Shown here piece after piece: positions 34,621 to 47,900 of a stretch of 64,000 bases of DNA. The notes under the pieces were generated by a model, which ran no database searches, was not told the DNA's origin, and saw nothing but the letters and a program-made list of their open reading frames with translations. The DNA is from Ornithodoros turicata (Eukaryota > Arthropoda > Arachnida > Ixodida > Argasidae), in NCBI RefSeq assembly GCF_037126465.1, contig NC_088204.1, positions 77,561,807 through 77,625,806 on the forward strand. Direction: 5' to 3'. A program made the position numbers and the translations under genes. The number at the start of each line of letters is the position of its first letter. Position 1 is the stretch's first letter.

Positions 34621-34836
34621 CGCGCTACTTCCGCAGCTACGGAGGCTTCGGCGACAACGAGAGCAGCGTGACGTCATTCCCTAGCAGGAGGAGTGAGAGA
34701 GGGCCTCGCTCAGAAGGGAAAGGCCAACGTTGCCTTGATACAGAAGGCCCGCTTACTGCCCCCTCTCACTCCTTATCACGTAGGCAAACAAAGTCCGTCA
34801 GTCGCAGACGAGTTTGAAACACGGGCTTTCTGTGGC

Positions 34837-34925
34837 TGCCCACGCGCCTGATCGGTGGTTCCCGATTGGCTACGGCCCCGGAAAGCAACGTCGTGATTGG
34901 CGGACTCTTGTTCTGCACAGAAGCA
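34837..34925 (+). repeat. Dispersed repeat shared with 49.6 kb
   Basis: GAAAGCAACGTCGTGATTGGCGGACTCTT and its left flank (GTGGCTGCCCACG) recur at about 49603-49733 with substitutions. Confidence 0.6.
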
Positions 34926-35482
34926 CCGAAACATTTCTAATGTTAGGCCCATAATGTTTGCGCGAACACAAAGTTCATAGCCCGCCACTATTGGTTTCTG
35001 CGGTTGTCACACAACACTGGGAATTAACTGCGTTTAGCCGCTCGGTTTCGGTTTCACCGATGCAAAAGAAGCGCCATTTTCGTGTGGATCATGACGTCAT
35101 CCCTCGATGCCAGTCCCCGCCGTGCGCCCTTCGGAAGCGGGGTAGCCGGATCCAGTCAGTAAGCCGGACTGCAAGGCCATTTCACAAGAGAATGCCGCGC
35201 AAGCGCGCAGTCGCAGCGGAGTCAAATAGCCGGATGTACACCGAATGCGAAGACATCAGTTTCCGTTCGTTGGGAAATTAGTCATTACGTCACAGAACAG
35301 GTCACCTACAGCGGAGAGTTTTTTCATAATTGCGAATGGTCTTAAAATACGTTTGCGCCTATACTTAATGCGACCTGCTTTGACCTACTTGTGACCTACT
35401 TTGCAGAGTCCATCTCCTTCGTGTACTTTATCAGAGGCATGCAACAGCAGCAGCGTTTTTCTGACTGTGCAGAACTCGTTTC

Positions 35483-35820
35483 ATCGTTACGTCACGTCGC
35501 TCAACCGATCAGGCTTTGTTTCTAGGTGGTGTTGGAAATGCGCCGTCCAGATTGGTTCAAACGCCCGCATCGCCTTGGCATCCCTTTTTCTCAAGGCCAC
35601 GCTGTGATTGGTGGTGCAGGGAACTACGTTTTCGCCTTTTTTCCAGAGAGGGATTTCCGGTATACTCTCAATATTCAGCGTCATGTATTCCATCAAATAG
35701 CACGCAAACTACGCCACTATTGTGGGATTTTCGATACCGTGGTCAGTGGTGAACCATACATAAAATGACACCATAGTTTCGAAATCGACTGGAACGGACG
35801 CCACCGTCCCGTTAAACCCC
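35483..35820 (+). mobile_element. Partial TTAA-flanked MITE, relative of the 50.2-kb element
   Basis: The blocks CCAGAGAGGGATTTCCGGTA, CATGTATTCCATC and GTGGGATTTTCGATACCGTG match 50.69-50.95 kb in order. The right end is ACCGTCCCG followed by TTAA. The left end is not identified. Confidence 0.6.
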
Positions 35821-36422
35821 AGCTTTAAAATTTTGAAAATTTGGATGACCTTGGAAGACCGAAATATGACTATCATCAAAAAAAGCCTCCATTGGAGAAC
35901 CTTCTCTGTCCCGTAAAAAAAAGAAAACGCATCGATCTACGCGCCTGTGTCACCTTCGATATGGTAAGTGAGGAAATACGACGAAAGCGCCGATTTTTTA
36001 AATATGGTTGCTGTATCGAATATGACTGGACACATTATTTGAACAGAGAGAGATATTTGGCAAATCAATACAAAAATAATGTTTTGAAGGAGAAAGCAAA
36101 TACATCACAGGAACGCTGCAATGATGCGCACGAGGTGATGCACCGAAAGTCATGCGAATGTACAAGGTTTACGGAAGCAAAAAAAGAACAGACCGTCTGC
36201 GTTGTACCACGTCGATGAAGCGTCAACAACGCCAACCGGTGGAACGTACAGTCCCCCGCAACCTTAACTTGAACGCAGCCTCGACCGGCGGGAGAGGACA
36301 ACAGAAGACTCAATTGAGTCTTGTGTTGTCCGCTTCGTATTGTGTGTTCCTCAAACTCAAGGAAATGTTACTTCTCTATACATAGCATGCATAAGACGTG
36401 GTGATATAAATACCTTCAGGTA

Positions 36423-36500
36423 GCATCCCATTTGTGTGCCATGTGCAGCAATACAAATGCGGAGGCATGCTGTTACATTGGTGAAACTGGGCCTATTTCT
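36423..36500 (+). pseudogene. Penelope-like GIY-YIG scrap
   Basis: The plus frame reads CAMCSNTNAEACCYIGETGP, the Cys-x2-Cys spacer and YIGETG start of a Penelope-type endonuclease. Nothing recognisable follows. Confidence 0.55.
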
Positions 36501-37114
36501 GCTATAATTTTCGTTGCGACATCAATTGCCTACTTCCTGACTGCAGTTGTGCAGCAGTTAGATTCACATTTTCAGATTTTCTATGTTTTCTATGTACTAT
36601 GTAATCATTTTCTATGTTTCTAAGGAAGAGGCAGTCTGGCTCTCTCTGTAAGGAAATAATAATCTATGCCACCTATTAAATAATATCATATTTTAATTAA
36701 GGAGATTTGAAATTTCGATTAAAGTTTCTGCCGACTAGCATCTCTCCTCCAAAGGGGGCATCCATTTTGAATCTTCATCTTTGCCGTTTCAGTACAGTTG
36801 AAGGCCTGAAGAAATGAGGGCATGTTTCCGAGCGCTACGTTCATCCTGAAAAAGATGGCATTATTTGTGCACTGAATACACAACATTCACCACCATACTC
36901 TGCAATGGTTGGGAATGGTACAGAATAAGAACTGTGCCATAACTTGCCAGGTACCCTGCCTTCTGACCGCGTCCCTATGTGTCATACATAACTCTCAGGG
37001 GGAAATCAGTCCCAGAATTAAACGATCGGACCTTGTAAATGAGCAAAAAAAGAAACCCAGAGAGCTCAATCATCTTCGCCGACGCGGCGGCGTATCTGTT
37101 CCGGAAAGCAAAAG
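36501..37114. other. No gene recognised
   Basis: AT-rich sequence, no domains or repeat partners seen. Confidence 0.4.
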
Positions 37115-37300
37115 CAGTATTTCTCAAACTCGGGGTTGCGACCCCCTCCTGACAGATTCAGCGGGGGGGTCGCGAAACGGCTCGGGAACTTAAAAAAAGA
37201 GACAGCAAATGATGTCCTTAAACAAAGCTCTGTCCACTATTCTGTGACACAAAAAAAGATTGTGGTGGCGGACCCCGAGATCTAAAGAACAAGCTCAGTT
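37115..37300 (+). mobile_element. hAT/Charlie-like left end fragment
   Basis: CAGTATTTCTCAAACTCGGGGTTGCGACCCCC follows the CAGTGKTTCTCAAA..GGGTCGCGACCCC pattern common at hAT (Charlie-type) ends. No matching right end was found. Confidence 0.4.
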
Positions 37301-37779
37301 TAGTGAACAAGAACCACCATTCTGGCTGGCATGTGTTTTTTTCTCATTTCCAGGTATTTCCCAAGCACTCAAAAGTGAAGGTCTTCTCTTCGTAGACACT
37401 GCTAAAGACTCGCATCGGATGAATATAGAGTACTGACGATGTCTTCTAGATTAAAATTGGCCTGTTTGCCTTCCTGGCGCATCGCTAGTATGGCCATCGC
37501 AACTACACATTGCTGTAGCCGTGGCAGCAATTTGCCTTATGTTATACATGTGGCACAGTGTGGCCTACAGAAATAAAACTTCGAGATGCAAGAGTGAGAG
37601 GAGGGCGAAGGGCAAGCGAAAGTCGACCAGCGCTACGAACAGAGCAAACTGGCTCGAAGCTGTAACTATGCATAGAGAACGAGAAAGACATACACGAGAA
37701 AATTCTGACTGACAAACGCCTCAATGCTCATAATGCACAGTGGCATGGTAACCGGTAGGCAATATCTAGCCAGTGGCAG

Positions 37780-37936
37780 TCGGATCTGTTGGCTCCCCTG
37801 CAAAGTCCCCGAGCTGACTCGGGGACTCTATGTATTATCTTTTTCCTCACTTCGTGTAACCCACTCCTCCCATGTAACGCCCGTATGGGACTTTTTGGAG
37901 CTCAATAAATTGATTGATTGATTGATTGATTGACTG
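37780..37936 (+). repeat. Retroelement 3' end with (TTGA)n tail
   Basis: GGGACTTTTTGGAGCTCAATAAATTGATTGATTGATTG: the run of about seven TTGA units after CAATAAA is typical of tick LINE/SINE 3' ends. The coding part is absent. Confidence 0.6.
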
Positions 37937-38900
37937 GCAAAAAATGGCACCACACATAAGACAGATGGAGCGTTTTTTGACGATTTCATGACGCGCACTC
38001 GCACTCGACTTCTCGCAACGGTTCTCGAACGCGTACGCTGAAATCTGCCAGCTACATATAAATTAGTGTGCATCCGGTCGCATTTTTCGAGAAGTGAACA
38101 AAGCGATGGTCACCGTGCTGCAGACAAAGCTGTGCGTGAGTAGCTAGCACAAATTTTTGGGACAACATTCTGAAACCTGATACCTGAAACGAATGAACGC
38201 AGGAGCCGTAGAAAACAACAGCATCCAATCCAGGATATGCTTGTGGTAGGTGAATATGACAACGTAGGCGCCCGTCATTCGCTTTGTAAGCACCTCGCGC
38301 ATGCGTTTCGGGTGGTTGAATCACCGGCGTTCCTCCACCGCGTGTACAAGACAATGGGTGCACGCTATACATTTTGACGCAGGGAAACATCCCATGCGTT
38401 TTGTCCTTTTCGGACCATACATGGTCAGCAACATTCAGTCATGGGTTGAAGCCGCCTAGGGTGACTCCTTCGCCCCGGCCCTATACTACTGGTGCCAGTA
38501 CCGCTAATACCCCAATTCAGTCTATCACCCGCTTACCTCTTTTCATCGACAGAATTCAGACAGGACATCTGAAATATAGAGATAGTTAATGGTCTGTCTA
38601 GTTGCAACATTTTGCGAAAGGAACTGTAAAGTGAAATACAAGCACAATGTTTCAAGGTACCATCATGTAGAACTTGGCTGTACTATCACACCATCTCGTA
38701 TTGCTGCTGCTGATTAGACGCGTCATTACGCTCTGGACCAGCTTTCTGGTCTAGTCAAAGGCCGCGTAAAGTGGCGGCTGGGTAATCTTTTTTTTTGGGG
38801 GATCATCTCAACAATGTTAATCCTCTTACTTTTTGACATATGGTAGCAACGCTACCTGTCTGTACCATGGTGATCTTTTTAATCCAAGCCGAATTTTACA
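37937..38900. other. No gene recognised downstream of the M13 gene
   Basis: Could contain a 3' UTR or a last exon of the M13 gene, but I find no convincing C-terminal Cys-x-x-Trp exon and no nearby poly(A) signal on the minus strand. Confidence 0.4.
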
Positions 38901-41900
38901 TTAAAAAAAGGAACGTAGTGCTACACGGACAGTTTCTTCGTTCCACGTCTCTCCAGCTCGGAGGATATCTATCGAGACTTGTTCCAACCAACTGGTTAAT
39001 TTGGGAGCAACGTGAAGTACAATAACTGGGTACACGATACAAAGCAATCGTATTTTTCTCAAAAACCTCAGACGAGAAAATGCGTTGAAAATATCCATCC
39101 TTTGGAGCGGGTCGTGGAGTAGGCGCTGATCTCCGGGCCAGATAAACCGCTTTGCGACCCAGATAAGCTGCCAGAGACGAAGGTGTATGTCTCATACCCC
39201 TGTCACACGGCTAGTCCTGTCTTCAACCATCGTTGAAACCAATGGCCACTGAAAAATGCACGCAGCGCCCCCACGCGTCAACTTCTCAAGGGGAATGGGA
39301 TCCAATGCACCATGCCACATTACACGCTCGGGGGCGCTACGTGCGTTTCTCAATGGTCCATTGGTTTCAGTGAGCACAAACATTTCGGAGCGTGATATCT
39401 GTTTTTCACTACTAATGCCTCGTTGGCTACAACGAAGGCCACCAGCATTTCTTTTTCGTCGTCTCCGCGCATATGCGACCCTCAATCTGGCCGACACGGC
39501 AGCTTGCGCAGACTGCTCCCCGTTTCCCAAGTCGTCAACATACCATGCCATATGCTGCGAAAAACAGTTCCGCATCACTGAGGTCTTCTGCGAGTGACAA
39601 TACCTTCTCCTCTATTCCAGCAGTCGTTTCCTGGTAGGCCTAGGGAAGCAAGCATAACGAACACCATGTTAGACAGCAAACGCTGCGATAGGCATTGTGA
39701 GAAAGAGAACGCTCGGTGGAAATCAGTTTTGCCCTCGTGAGGTAGGGACATAACGATCTACAGGAATACAGCCACGTTCCATCCCGCCTCATGGGTCACG
39801 TGGCCGCAGTGTGTTTGCTTTATATAGCTAGCGAGAAACACGAAAGAACAACCATTTGCTGTTTTGAAACATTTACGGCGGCCACGGCACGTACGGCATT
39901 GTGGCCTCCCTAATAGCAGTAGTACGGCATAGTAGCCTCCCTAGGGTCGGGACTACGCTGGTAAGCTTGCTGGCCTGATGCTGGTAGCACCCGACACCTG
40001 GCTATGCGACGAACGCAAGACGTGTGCCACGTCACAGATCGCTTGGCGAGAACAGTGAACGACTCTCCTGTGCCTTTTTATTTATTCGATTTATTGGATT
40101 TATTGGACGACAAGGTGTCTGTGGGCGTATCACAAACCCGACTGTACTAGTTTCGCTGTGTATTAGATCGATTAGATCATCGTTTAGATTTATGCTTGAT
40201 TGGTGGTCTATGCAAGGCCGCGGTGTATCAACGCTCCAGGGCACACAGAGCCTGCTCAACGGATTCTCACTTATCTGGCGCGATGGTCATATCGGTAGTG
40301 TTCGTTTTGTTGGACTCCAGCTGTTTGAGAGCAGACTCTTGGTGGGCGAGAATACAGCAACGCGACTCTCGCGACATCAGCCCCGTGGCATCGACTCTCG
40401 ATTGAAATCTCGAGGATTGAACCACAGAGGTACTCGTGAGCGACTCTTTTTTTTTCTACGTGGGTCGCTGGGAGACGACTCCGGCACGACTCCGAATTAC
40501 GGGGTACGCCAGATGAATAAACGAAAATAAACGAACGGGACCTCTCGGCGATGTCGTCTACTTCATCTAATCGCGCACGCTTTCTGAGGCTACCAGTGAC
40601 TGGCTCCATTTGACTGATGGCGGTTCATATCTTCATATCCATATGATTACAGCCGCTGATAGTCGAGCCAGGCCTGGTGCGCTCTTAATGACGACTACGT
40701 TACGTCCTCTAGGGGACGTAACGTAGTTTTCTTTGTCAAGTGGGTTGACTGTCTCCTCCGCTATAGTGGCACACACACACACACGTGTGTTACGCAAGAC
40801 GTGCTCAATAATGGTACAACAGTCTTACCCAGTAGGCCACGTCCAGTCCTGCGTTGTCCGCAATATGCATAGCGAGCTCACGCTCGGCTTGTGGTGTATG
40901 CTGTTGGGAGAATGAGTGAACACTGGTCAGTCTCGTTCATGCATTCGTTCATGCATTCATCCATGCACTGGAGGCACAGTTCTCAGAGTGCGAGCGAAAG
41001 GTCCCAAATACCGAAGGGCATTGGCTGCCAGCGCTTTTTTCGCACTGGCTAGCGTGGTGGTTCTGCGCAGGGCGCGGAGCTCCTTCTGAATTGGGCGTGC
41101 GCACAACCGCAAAGCTCTGTTGAGGTCTTGCGCATGCGCAGAACCACCAACGCTCTCCCTCGCGTACGCAAAGGCAATAGCGTACGATATGCTAAAACCA
41201 TGGAGGAAAGAAGAAAAGGAGGCACCCCAACGGCATTTCGACAGAAGAGAGCAGCCTGGGGCAAGTGATGTAAGGGTCGGAGATGCGCTGTAGCTTCCTT
41301 GGAGCCAAGCGAAGGTCACGTTACCTGAATGGCCCAATGAGTTCGCTTTGCACACGCTACTTCGGGGGCCACATTTGCGCGCTACCACCACGCCTCTCTG
41401 TGTATTCCGAAACTATGCGTTGGGGGCTCCCAGAGAGATGCATGTAACCGAAACCGGAAAGCCACAGCGGTGATGTCACTGGAGTGGCCCCCCAATCTCG
41501 GCTTCACTTCTCGGCGCAATAGGGCTCCTCCTCTCTTTCCTTCCTCCATGACTAAAACACACTAATCACTGGTGTGTGGTCCGTCTAGCGGCGTGGTCGT
41601 CTGCGATCATCAGCTTTCATCGCCCCGACTCGTCTGACTACCTTAAGCTTCTGGAAATATTGTGATAGCGAATACCAGATACAAGCCGCGATATCGGCCT
41701 TCGAGTGAGTTCATAGTGAGTGTGAGGTAGATGCGCTCTTATCGGATGATTGTGATCGTGAGCCAAAAATTCCGACCTACGCTTTGCACCTACTGTCAGA
41801 GAAAGTGAGGTATACTGAGATCTGCATACCATGTTGCTGCTTGAAGCACTCCCATACATCCCACGGAAGCATTCCATTTTGTCGTCCAGCTCCTTCTGTT

Positions 41901-44900
41901 GTTGCAGGTTTACTCGTGTGTAGCTACCATCAATGCTGTTCTGGAATGCTGCGAGAAAGGTGTACTGCTGAACCCTTAGTGGTACACCGGAGGTGTTTCA
42001 CGCTTCACTCATTCCGCATACAGCAACGCCACAAGACGACACAAAGCATGATCAGATAATGGCGAACTCGGGTGGTCACTTCATGGCAACACGGCCTGGC
42101 GTCCGGAAACTGCCCGCGATGGATGGATCATGCAACCGTTACCCTCCGAACACGAGTGCCAGAAATCTAGCGGTTTTAGTCGCCTGGATCACGCTAGGGG
42201 CATTGCGGTCGCTCGGGTTTCGTCGTCTGCTCTGTCGTCTGCTCGGCGGCCGTAGGCATGGAAACTAGGCGCCAACAGCCGCATGAAGAGCCACAAGTAG
42301 CCACAGCAAGCATGCGTTTGCTATCGTATGCGACGACTAACCAAAGCAGACGACATGAAACGAGAAATTAAGTTAGGCCTTGCGCACCTAGTAGCATTGG
42401 CAAATGGTAGAAGGCTTAGCGCTTTGGCTTGGCCTATGGCTATGCAAATGCCCGACGCTACCAAATACACTGAAGCGTATATGAAAGGGGCAGGATGAGT
42501 CTATATAGTGTCTATTAGTCTATTAGGCTAGCCTATGAGTGACAGGGTAATGACATTCGGCAACTCAGTGACACCACAGAAAGAGCGAGGGCTGCTTATG
42601 TCCTAGCAGACATTTGTGGTATAGACACCCATGATACAAAAGCGAAATCCAGAACTTGAAGTGGTCGTCGGTACTAACCTGGTTTTGTGAACGCCATACC
42701 TAGTTCGCGACCAACGAGGGATCCAAGTGCGCCCATGACGAATGCCCTAAAGAAAGTATATTCGAAAACGTGGAAACATTTGAAAAATACTGTCATTTCC
42801 GTTTTCTCGATCTACACCCTTCCGCAAGATACAGCGTCATAACTCTGCGGCGTCTTCAACAACACTTCGTGGAGCAGCAACAGCACGGGCCAGCCCATTT
42901 CAATGAACTATCAATGAACTCGCAACATGTCATTCCGATTTCAACGACGCTTCTTATGGAAATGAAAGCGAATATACTCCAGAGGCGGGGAGGAAACATG
43001 TTTAATAAATTCAGCGCACCGGCAAGCAGCACAGTAAACATAAGACTTCGGGTCCCATACGGATCCCATCATCAGAAGTGAACCGTCCTATCAGCTAGGG
43101 CTTATTCATGCACTAGTGGGGTGTTAACAGTCTGGGAGAGGGCCAGGGTGCTTGTTGATAGCATCTTTCCATAAAGAAAACAAAATATACTATCACCAAG
43201 CACCCTGGCCCTCTCCCAGGCTGTTACACCCCGCTAGTACATGAATAAGCCGTAGCGGATAGGACGGTTCACTTCTGATGATGGGACCCGTATGGGAACC
43301 GAAACGTCATGTCTCATGTTGTTTACTGTGTTGCTTGCCGGTGCGCTGAATTCATGGAAATGAAAGTGCCCGTCCTCTAATGTAGCAATTAGGGACCCAT
43401 GTACACAACTGAACCGAATAGTTATACAGGGTATTCAAAATTAAGCTTTCACTAGCATTTTATAAATAGGCGAACAAAAGAAAACTGGTGCTATTTATTC
43501 TGTTCCTTGAGTAAGACACAGGTGCTACATAATTAGCAGCACCTGTTTCTTACACAAGTAGCGTAAAGTTATCATCCGGTTTCCTGTCATCGCTGTGTTT
43601 GCGTAGCGCTCGTGAAAGCTTAATTTTGAACACCCTGTATAGTGGGAGTAAATAGTAATGAGAATTATTAGCCAAATACTTCAAATTGGTTCCTATGTCG
43701 ACGGCAGAGGTCTGTCTCTCGAAACTCGCGTTGAGGTTGCGAAGGTTCTCCGTGTACTCGCCAATGCTCGGTCCTCAATGGTATCGCAATGGACGAATGC
43801 TCCCTCGCTTTTGTTGAAGTGCCACTACGGACTCTATTTTATTTAGACCGTGAAGAGAAGGCACGCGATTCTACACGCGAAATATAAATCCTCTTTGCGA
43901 ACGTTGTGAATTAATTTTTGAAGATCTGCTGAGCCTCCACAAGTTTCGATGACTCGAGGAGCAGGTGACGTCATGTTGCCCACTCCAGTGATTTCATGCT
44001 CTGGAGACAGACGCTCGTCTCCTAGCAACGACGCGCGTGTAGGACTCCATAGGACCTTGGACCCACGGGGCCATTCCGTATAGGACCCCAGCATCTCGCG
44101 CGTCTCCGCGGCGCAAGATGGATGGCTTTTTTTCTTGTTTTTTTCGGAGAGGGGGGGGTCAGAGCGCGTAGTGGGGGAGGGGAGGGAGGGAAATCCAATG
44201 TATGAACTGACGTTTTGGGGGCAACAGTATTGCCAGGTGAGAGCTCGACGCTCGGCCGCCGTCACGGATCTCAAAAATAGAAACGAGTTTGCTCTAACTT
44301 TCACGTTACGTAGAGATGAGAAGAGAAGACAAGACAAGACAGGACAAGACGATTCCAGTGGCATAACTTCCGCAGGATTCTAAGGACACGAGATTCAGCC
44401 TGTAGCGGCACTTTCAGACCCAGGGTACGCCCGTAAAAACTTTCACGTTTTCCTCTAAAATGCTTCAGCGTTCCCAGATCTCTTTGCGCATCCGTTGCCA
44501 CCTACCGAATCTTTACAGCGGGTCCTCTGGAAACAGGGGCGGACCTATTGGTGGTGGTGGGGGGGGGGTCCGAATGTCGTGGTTCCCTCAATTTCAGTGG
44601 TTACCTCCCCCCCCTCCCCCGCCAGAAAAGTCCAGGATCCGCCACTGCCTAGGAACCCACTAGAGATTTCAGAGTTCCACTACCTGTTGACCTGTGCCGT
44701 CTACTGCTTTTTGCAACAAGAGACTCGATGCTGACTTACTGTGGTAAGTGTTCACCGTAATACGGCGTCTGGAGCACACCAGCAGGTACAACTGCAAGAA
44801 TTAGAGACAGTTATGCTCTTCGCTGCATGAATATATAGCAGAGGCATGTATATAGCAGAGGCGAGAAGGCTAACGTTGATCAAGTGGAATGGACCGCAAT

Positions 44901-47900
44901 GCGAAGTGCGCTATAAAGTTGTGCCGCAGGGCTGATAAACTTACACGCAATATCTCGAATCGAGTCGTAGAACGCATTCACAGCGTCGATATCGCCAACC
45001 CATGGGCTGTTATAGGGAGAAACAAAAGCAAAATGTAGAATAACATGATGTGCTTCTTTTAATTATAATTTTTACTTTCGTGTTAGCGCCGCGAAGCAAC
45101 TGCGCCTATCAGCCGCGTACAGATGAGGACAGATGGAGAGAGGACAGTAGAAAGGAGCGGGGGACAGTGGGTGGGGGTTAGTATGCGTCCTGGACAGACT
45201 TCAGGGGAAACTCTGCAGACATTCGTCTGGAAAGTCTTCGGAAAACCCAGGGAAAACCTCAGACAGTACAAGTTGCTTCCGCACGCAGTGCTCAGCAGCT
45301 TGAGCTTTTCCGCGCACGCCGAAAGGACCGTCCGGTCGGCAAAATTACGGTATGGGCCGTCGCTCGTGATCACGCGACGATATCGTGACGTAAAGCCACG
45401 AATTTCTATTTGATAATTCAGCTGTATGCAGAATCTTTATCGGGTTAGGTTTTCAGATAATGGCGCTTTTGCATCGAATTTTAATCATCTTTTGCCCTTT
45501 CTATTGCCTGGTAGCGATGAACCGAGAGATGGCATTGGAGCACGGGACCGAATCTCACGGTCCCTACAGTGGGGTCTTATCGCATTGGTGGTGTGTATTA
45601 TTGACAACACAACGATAATGTCGAGTATCAGACACCCCCTTGCATATATACAGGGTGTCCCAGCATAATTGCGAAGTGATTTTTTAAAAAATATATACAT
45701 CACTTTTTTTCGACATGAACTCGATTGCAATATTGCGTATGCTGAATTCGCTCCTTAGAAGGGCATTAGCTAACTCCTAAGGCAATGCCTTAATAAACTT
45801 TCAATAATTAACTTTTTCATTAAAAGCTGCGAAGTTGTCCCAATGAGAACGTCTGGTCCCTTGGGGGTGAAGGAAAGACTCGTCTCCGAAGATGCGCAAT
45901 GAAGAAAAAAAGAAGAAAAAAAAACGGGTTCCTTCACGATTTTTTTGTGGACGATCTATCGAACAGATTTTCGTCCTGAAAACGGCTCCGGTATCAGGTG
46001 ACCGAAGGGACCAGATGTTCTCATTGGGACAACCTCGTGGCCTGTATAATTAAACGGTTAATTATTGAAAGTTAATTAAGGCACCTTAGGAGATTGCTAA
46101 TGCCCTCCTTAGGAGTGCCATTCAGCATAAGCAATATTGCAATCGATTTCATCTATGAAAAAAGTGATGTATATATTTAAAAAAATATGTTCGCATTTAT
46201 CTGGGACACCCTGTATATTCAGATGGAAGTCCACACGCAAGGTGAAATGTGGTTATATTTTTTCCACACAAGTCGAGAAGGCTATTAAGTGCAGAGATCT
46301 ACTACACCCTATAATCGTGGCGAACTTAAGAAGGAAAATAAATCTAGTCCGTCAACTACATACGCCGTTGGAGTTAAGGACACGTAATAGGAGATATACT
46401 ACAGCGCCCCCATGCGCCATCAGTAGGGCAGCACACTATCTGCTGCAGCGTAGCGTCATGCGGCCAGTCTTAACAGCCAATATGAAAGCAGAGTGAGCAT
46501 GGATTAGATTGGATTGGATTAGATTAGATTAGATTAGATTAGATTAGATTAGATTGGATTGGATTGGATTGGATTGGATTGGATCGGATTGGACCGGATT
46601 ACATTATCTGGCGCACAAAGAGAGCGTGACCTCTTTGCGTCCAGCCACCCTATTTGCAGCGCAGTAATATTTTGAGAGCTGACGGACTAGATTGATCTTC
46701 CTTCTTAAGTTGAAGACGACTAATGATGATTCGAACCTGGAAGTTGTCCCCCGTTTTACTTCCGTACTCGGAGCCTCGATTACTGCAAACTCACGTTCGT
46801 TCCGTGGTATAGCCGACACTCTTCAAGGTTTTCAGGAAGTGATTTCTTCGGAAGCTGTTCAGAATGGCGACCACGGGTGTGTCTTTTTGGTACTCTTCGA
46901 CCTGTAAGAAGAAAGCAAAATTCCATCGAAGCAGGGTCCACGATAACAGTCGAAATGAAAGGCTTACTCGTCAACTCTTAAATACCAAACACTCAGCGAC
47001 ACGTTGACTATTCTTTTGCGCTGTCCAAAACTGAAAACAACTTTTTACTTGAAGTTCAACTCCGAAGTTCGCGATTTTCACCGTGATTCTTTGGGAGTAG
47101 TGCTTTCAGTGGGCACGCAAAGAAAAGAAAAAAAAAGAAAACAATTTGAAGCGAAAATAACGCTGCAAAGCTGTTTACCTCACATTGCGGTGTGTACCAA
47201 AAAAAATCGTAATTCGAGTGAGACTTGAGTATATTCGTTGAAATGCTGCCGTAAGCGCGATATAAAATTCTGCGGCAGAGACCTCTGACCACCTAGTAAG
47301 CGTCGCCTCGCCGCCGTAGCAGACCATAGAAGTGACGCGTGTTCTTCCTCCTGTTGGGCGGCCAGCCCAGTGGGCTCGTAATGGTAAAAAATATGCCCAT
47401 CTGTACACCGTACTCGCAAAACACTTGTGGCACCACCGGAAGAAGAGAACAGTCTCTGTTTGAAATATCGGCGGCTCCTGTCCTGAGGCAACTCCCATTG
47501 TACTTCTCTACCGGTTCGCTGGATTTCTACCCATCTTTGTGGCCCATCTACCCTTGTTCCGACCTTGCCCTACAACTGACAAATTTCGCTTCCGTTCTCC
47601 TTTAACATTTCGAGTTCCATGTTTCCATCTTACAAGGACTCATAGCGCTGGACTTCAACCAGAAACAGAAGGACATGCCTATGAAACACTATACACTACA
47701 CTGAATCTACTTACGAACTCCAATGTTGCGTCAAGCGTCTTGTTGTCCATGAACCAGTCTGGATATCCAAGCATAAGAACGGCACGGTCCAGCTGTAGTA
47801 ACAGAAGCACCGTCTTAAGGTCACGTTGGTGAAGAAGTCAAGTGCAGAATGATTAACATGAGTTATAGTTGAACACTGCCGTATTGGTTCACATTCTTCA

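Noticed and set aside
35841..36218. 125-codon plus-strand frame rich in Lys/Arg
   Set aside because: No recognisable domain and adjacent to MITE sequence. Not supported beyond being open.
40024..40530. 168-codon plus-strand frame
   Set aside because: Lies in an M13 intron, with no domain, no splice or start support and low-complexity start (FIRFIGFIG).
40530..40610. Minus-strand LDEVDDIAE as a candidate for the ENIAD exon
   Set aside because: Its phases fit neither neighbour. The exon at 40829-40900 fits in both phase and sequence.
43930..44000. Minus-strand HEITG peptide where an M13 zinc exon might be expected
   Set aside because: Splicing it in from the previous exon gives an immediate stop, the following residues do not match the family, and the phase-correct exon at 42.68-42.75 kb fits the alignment.
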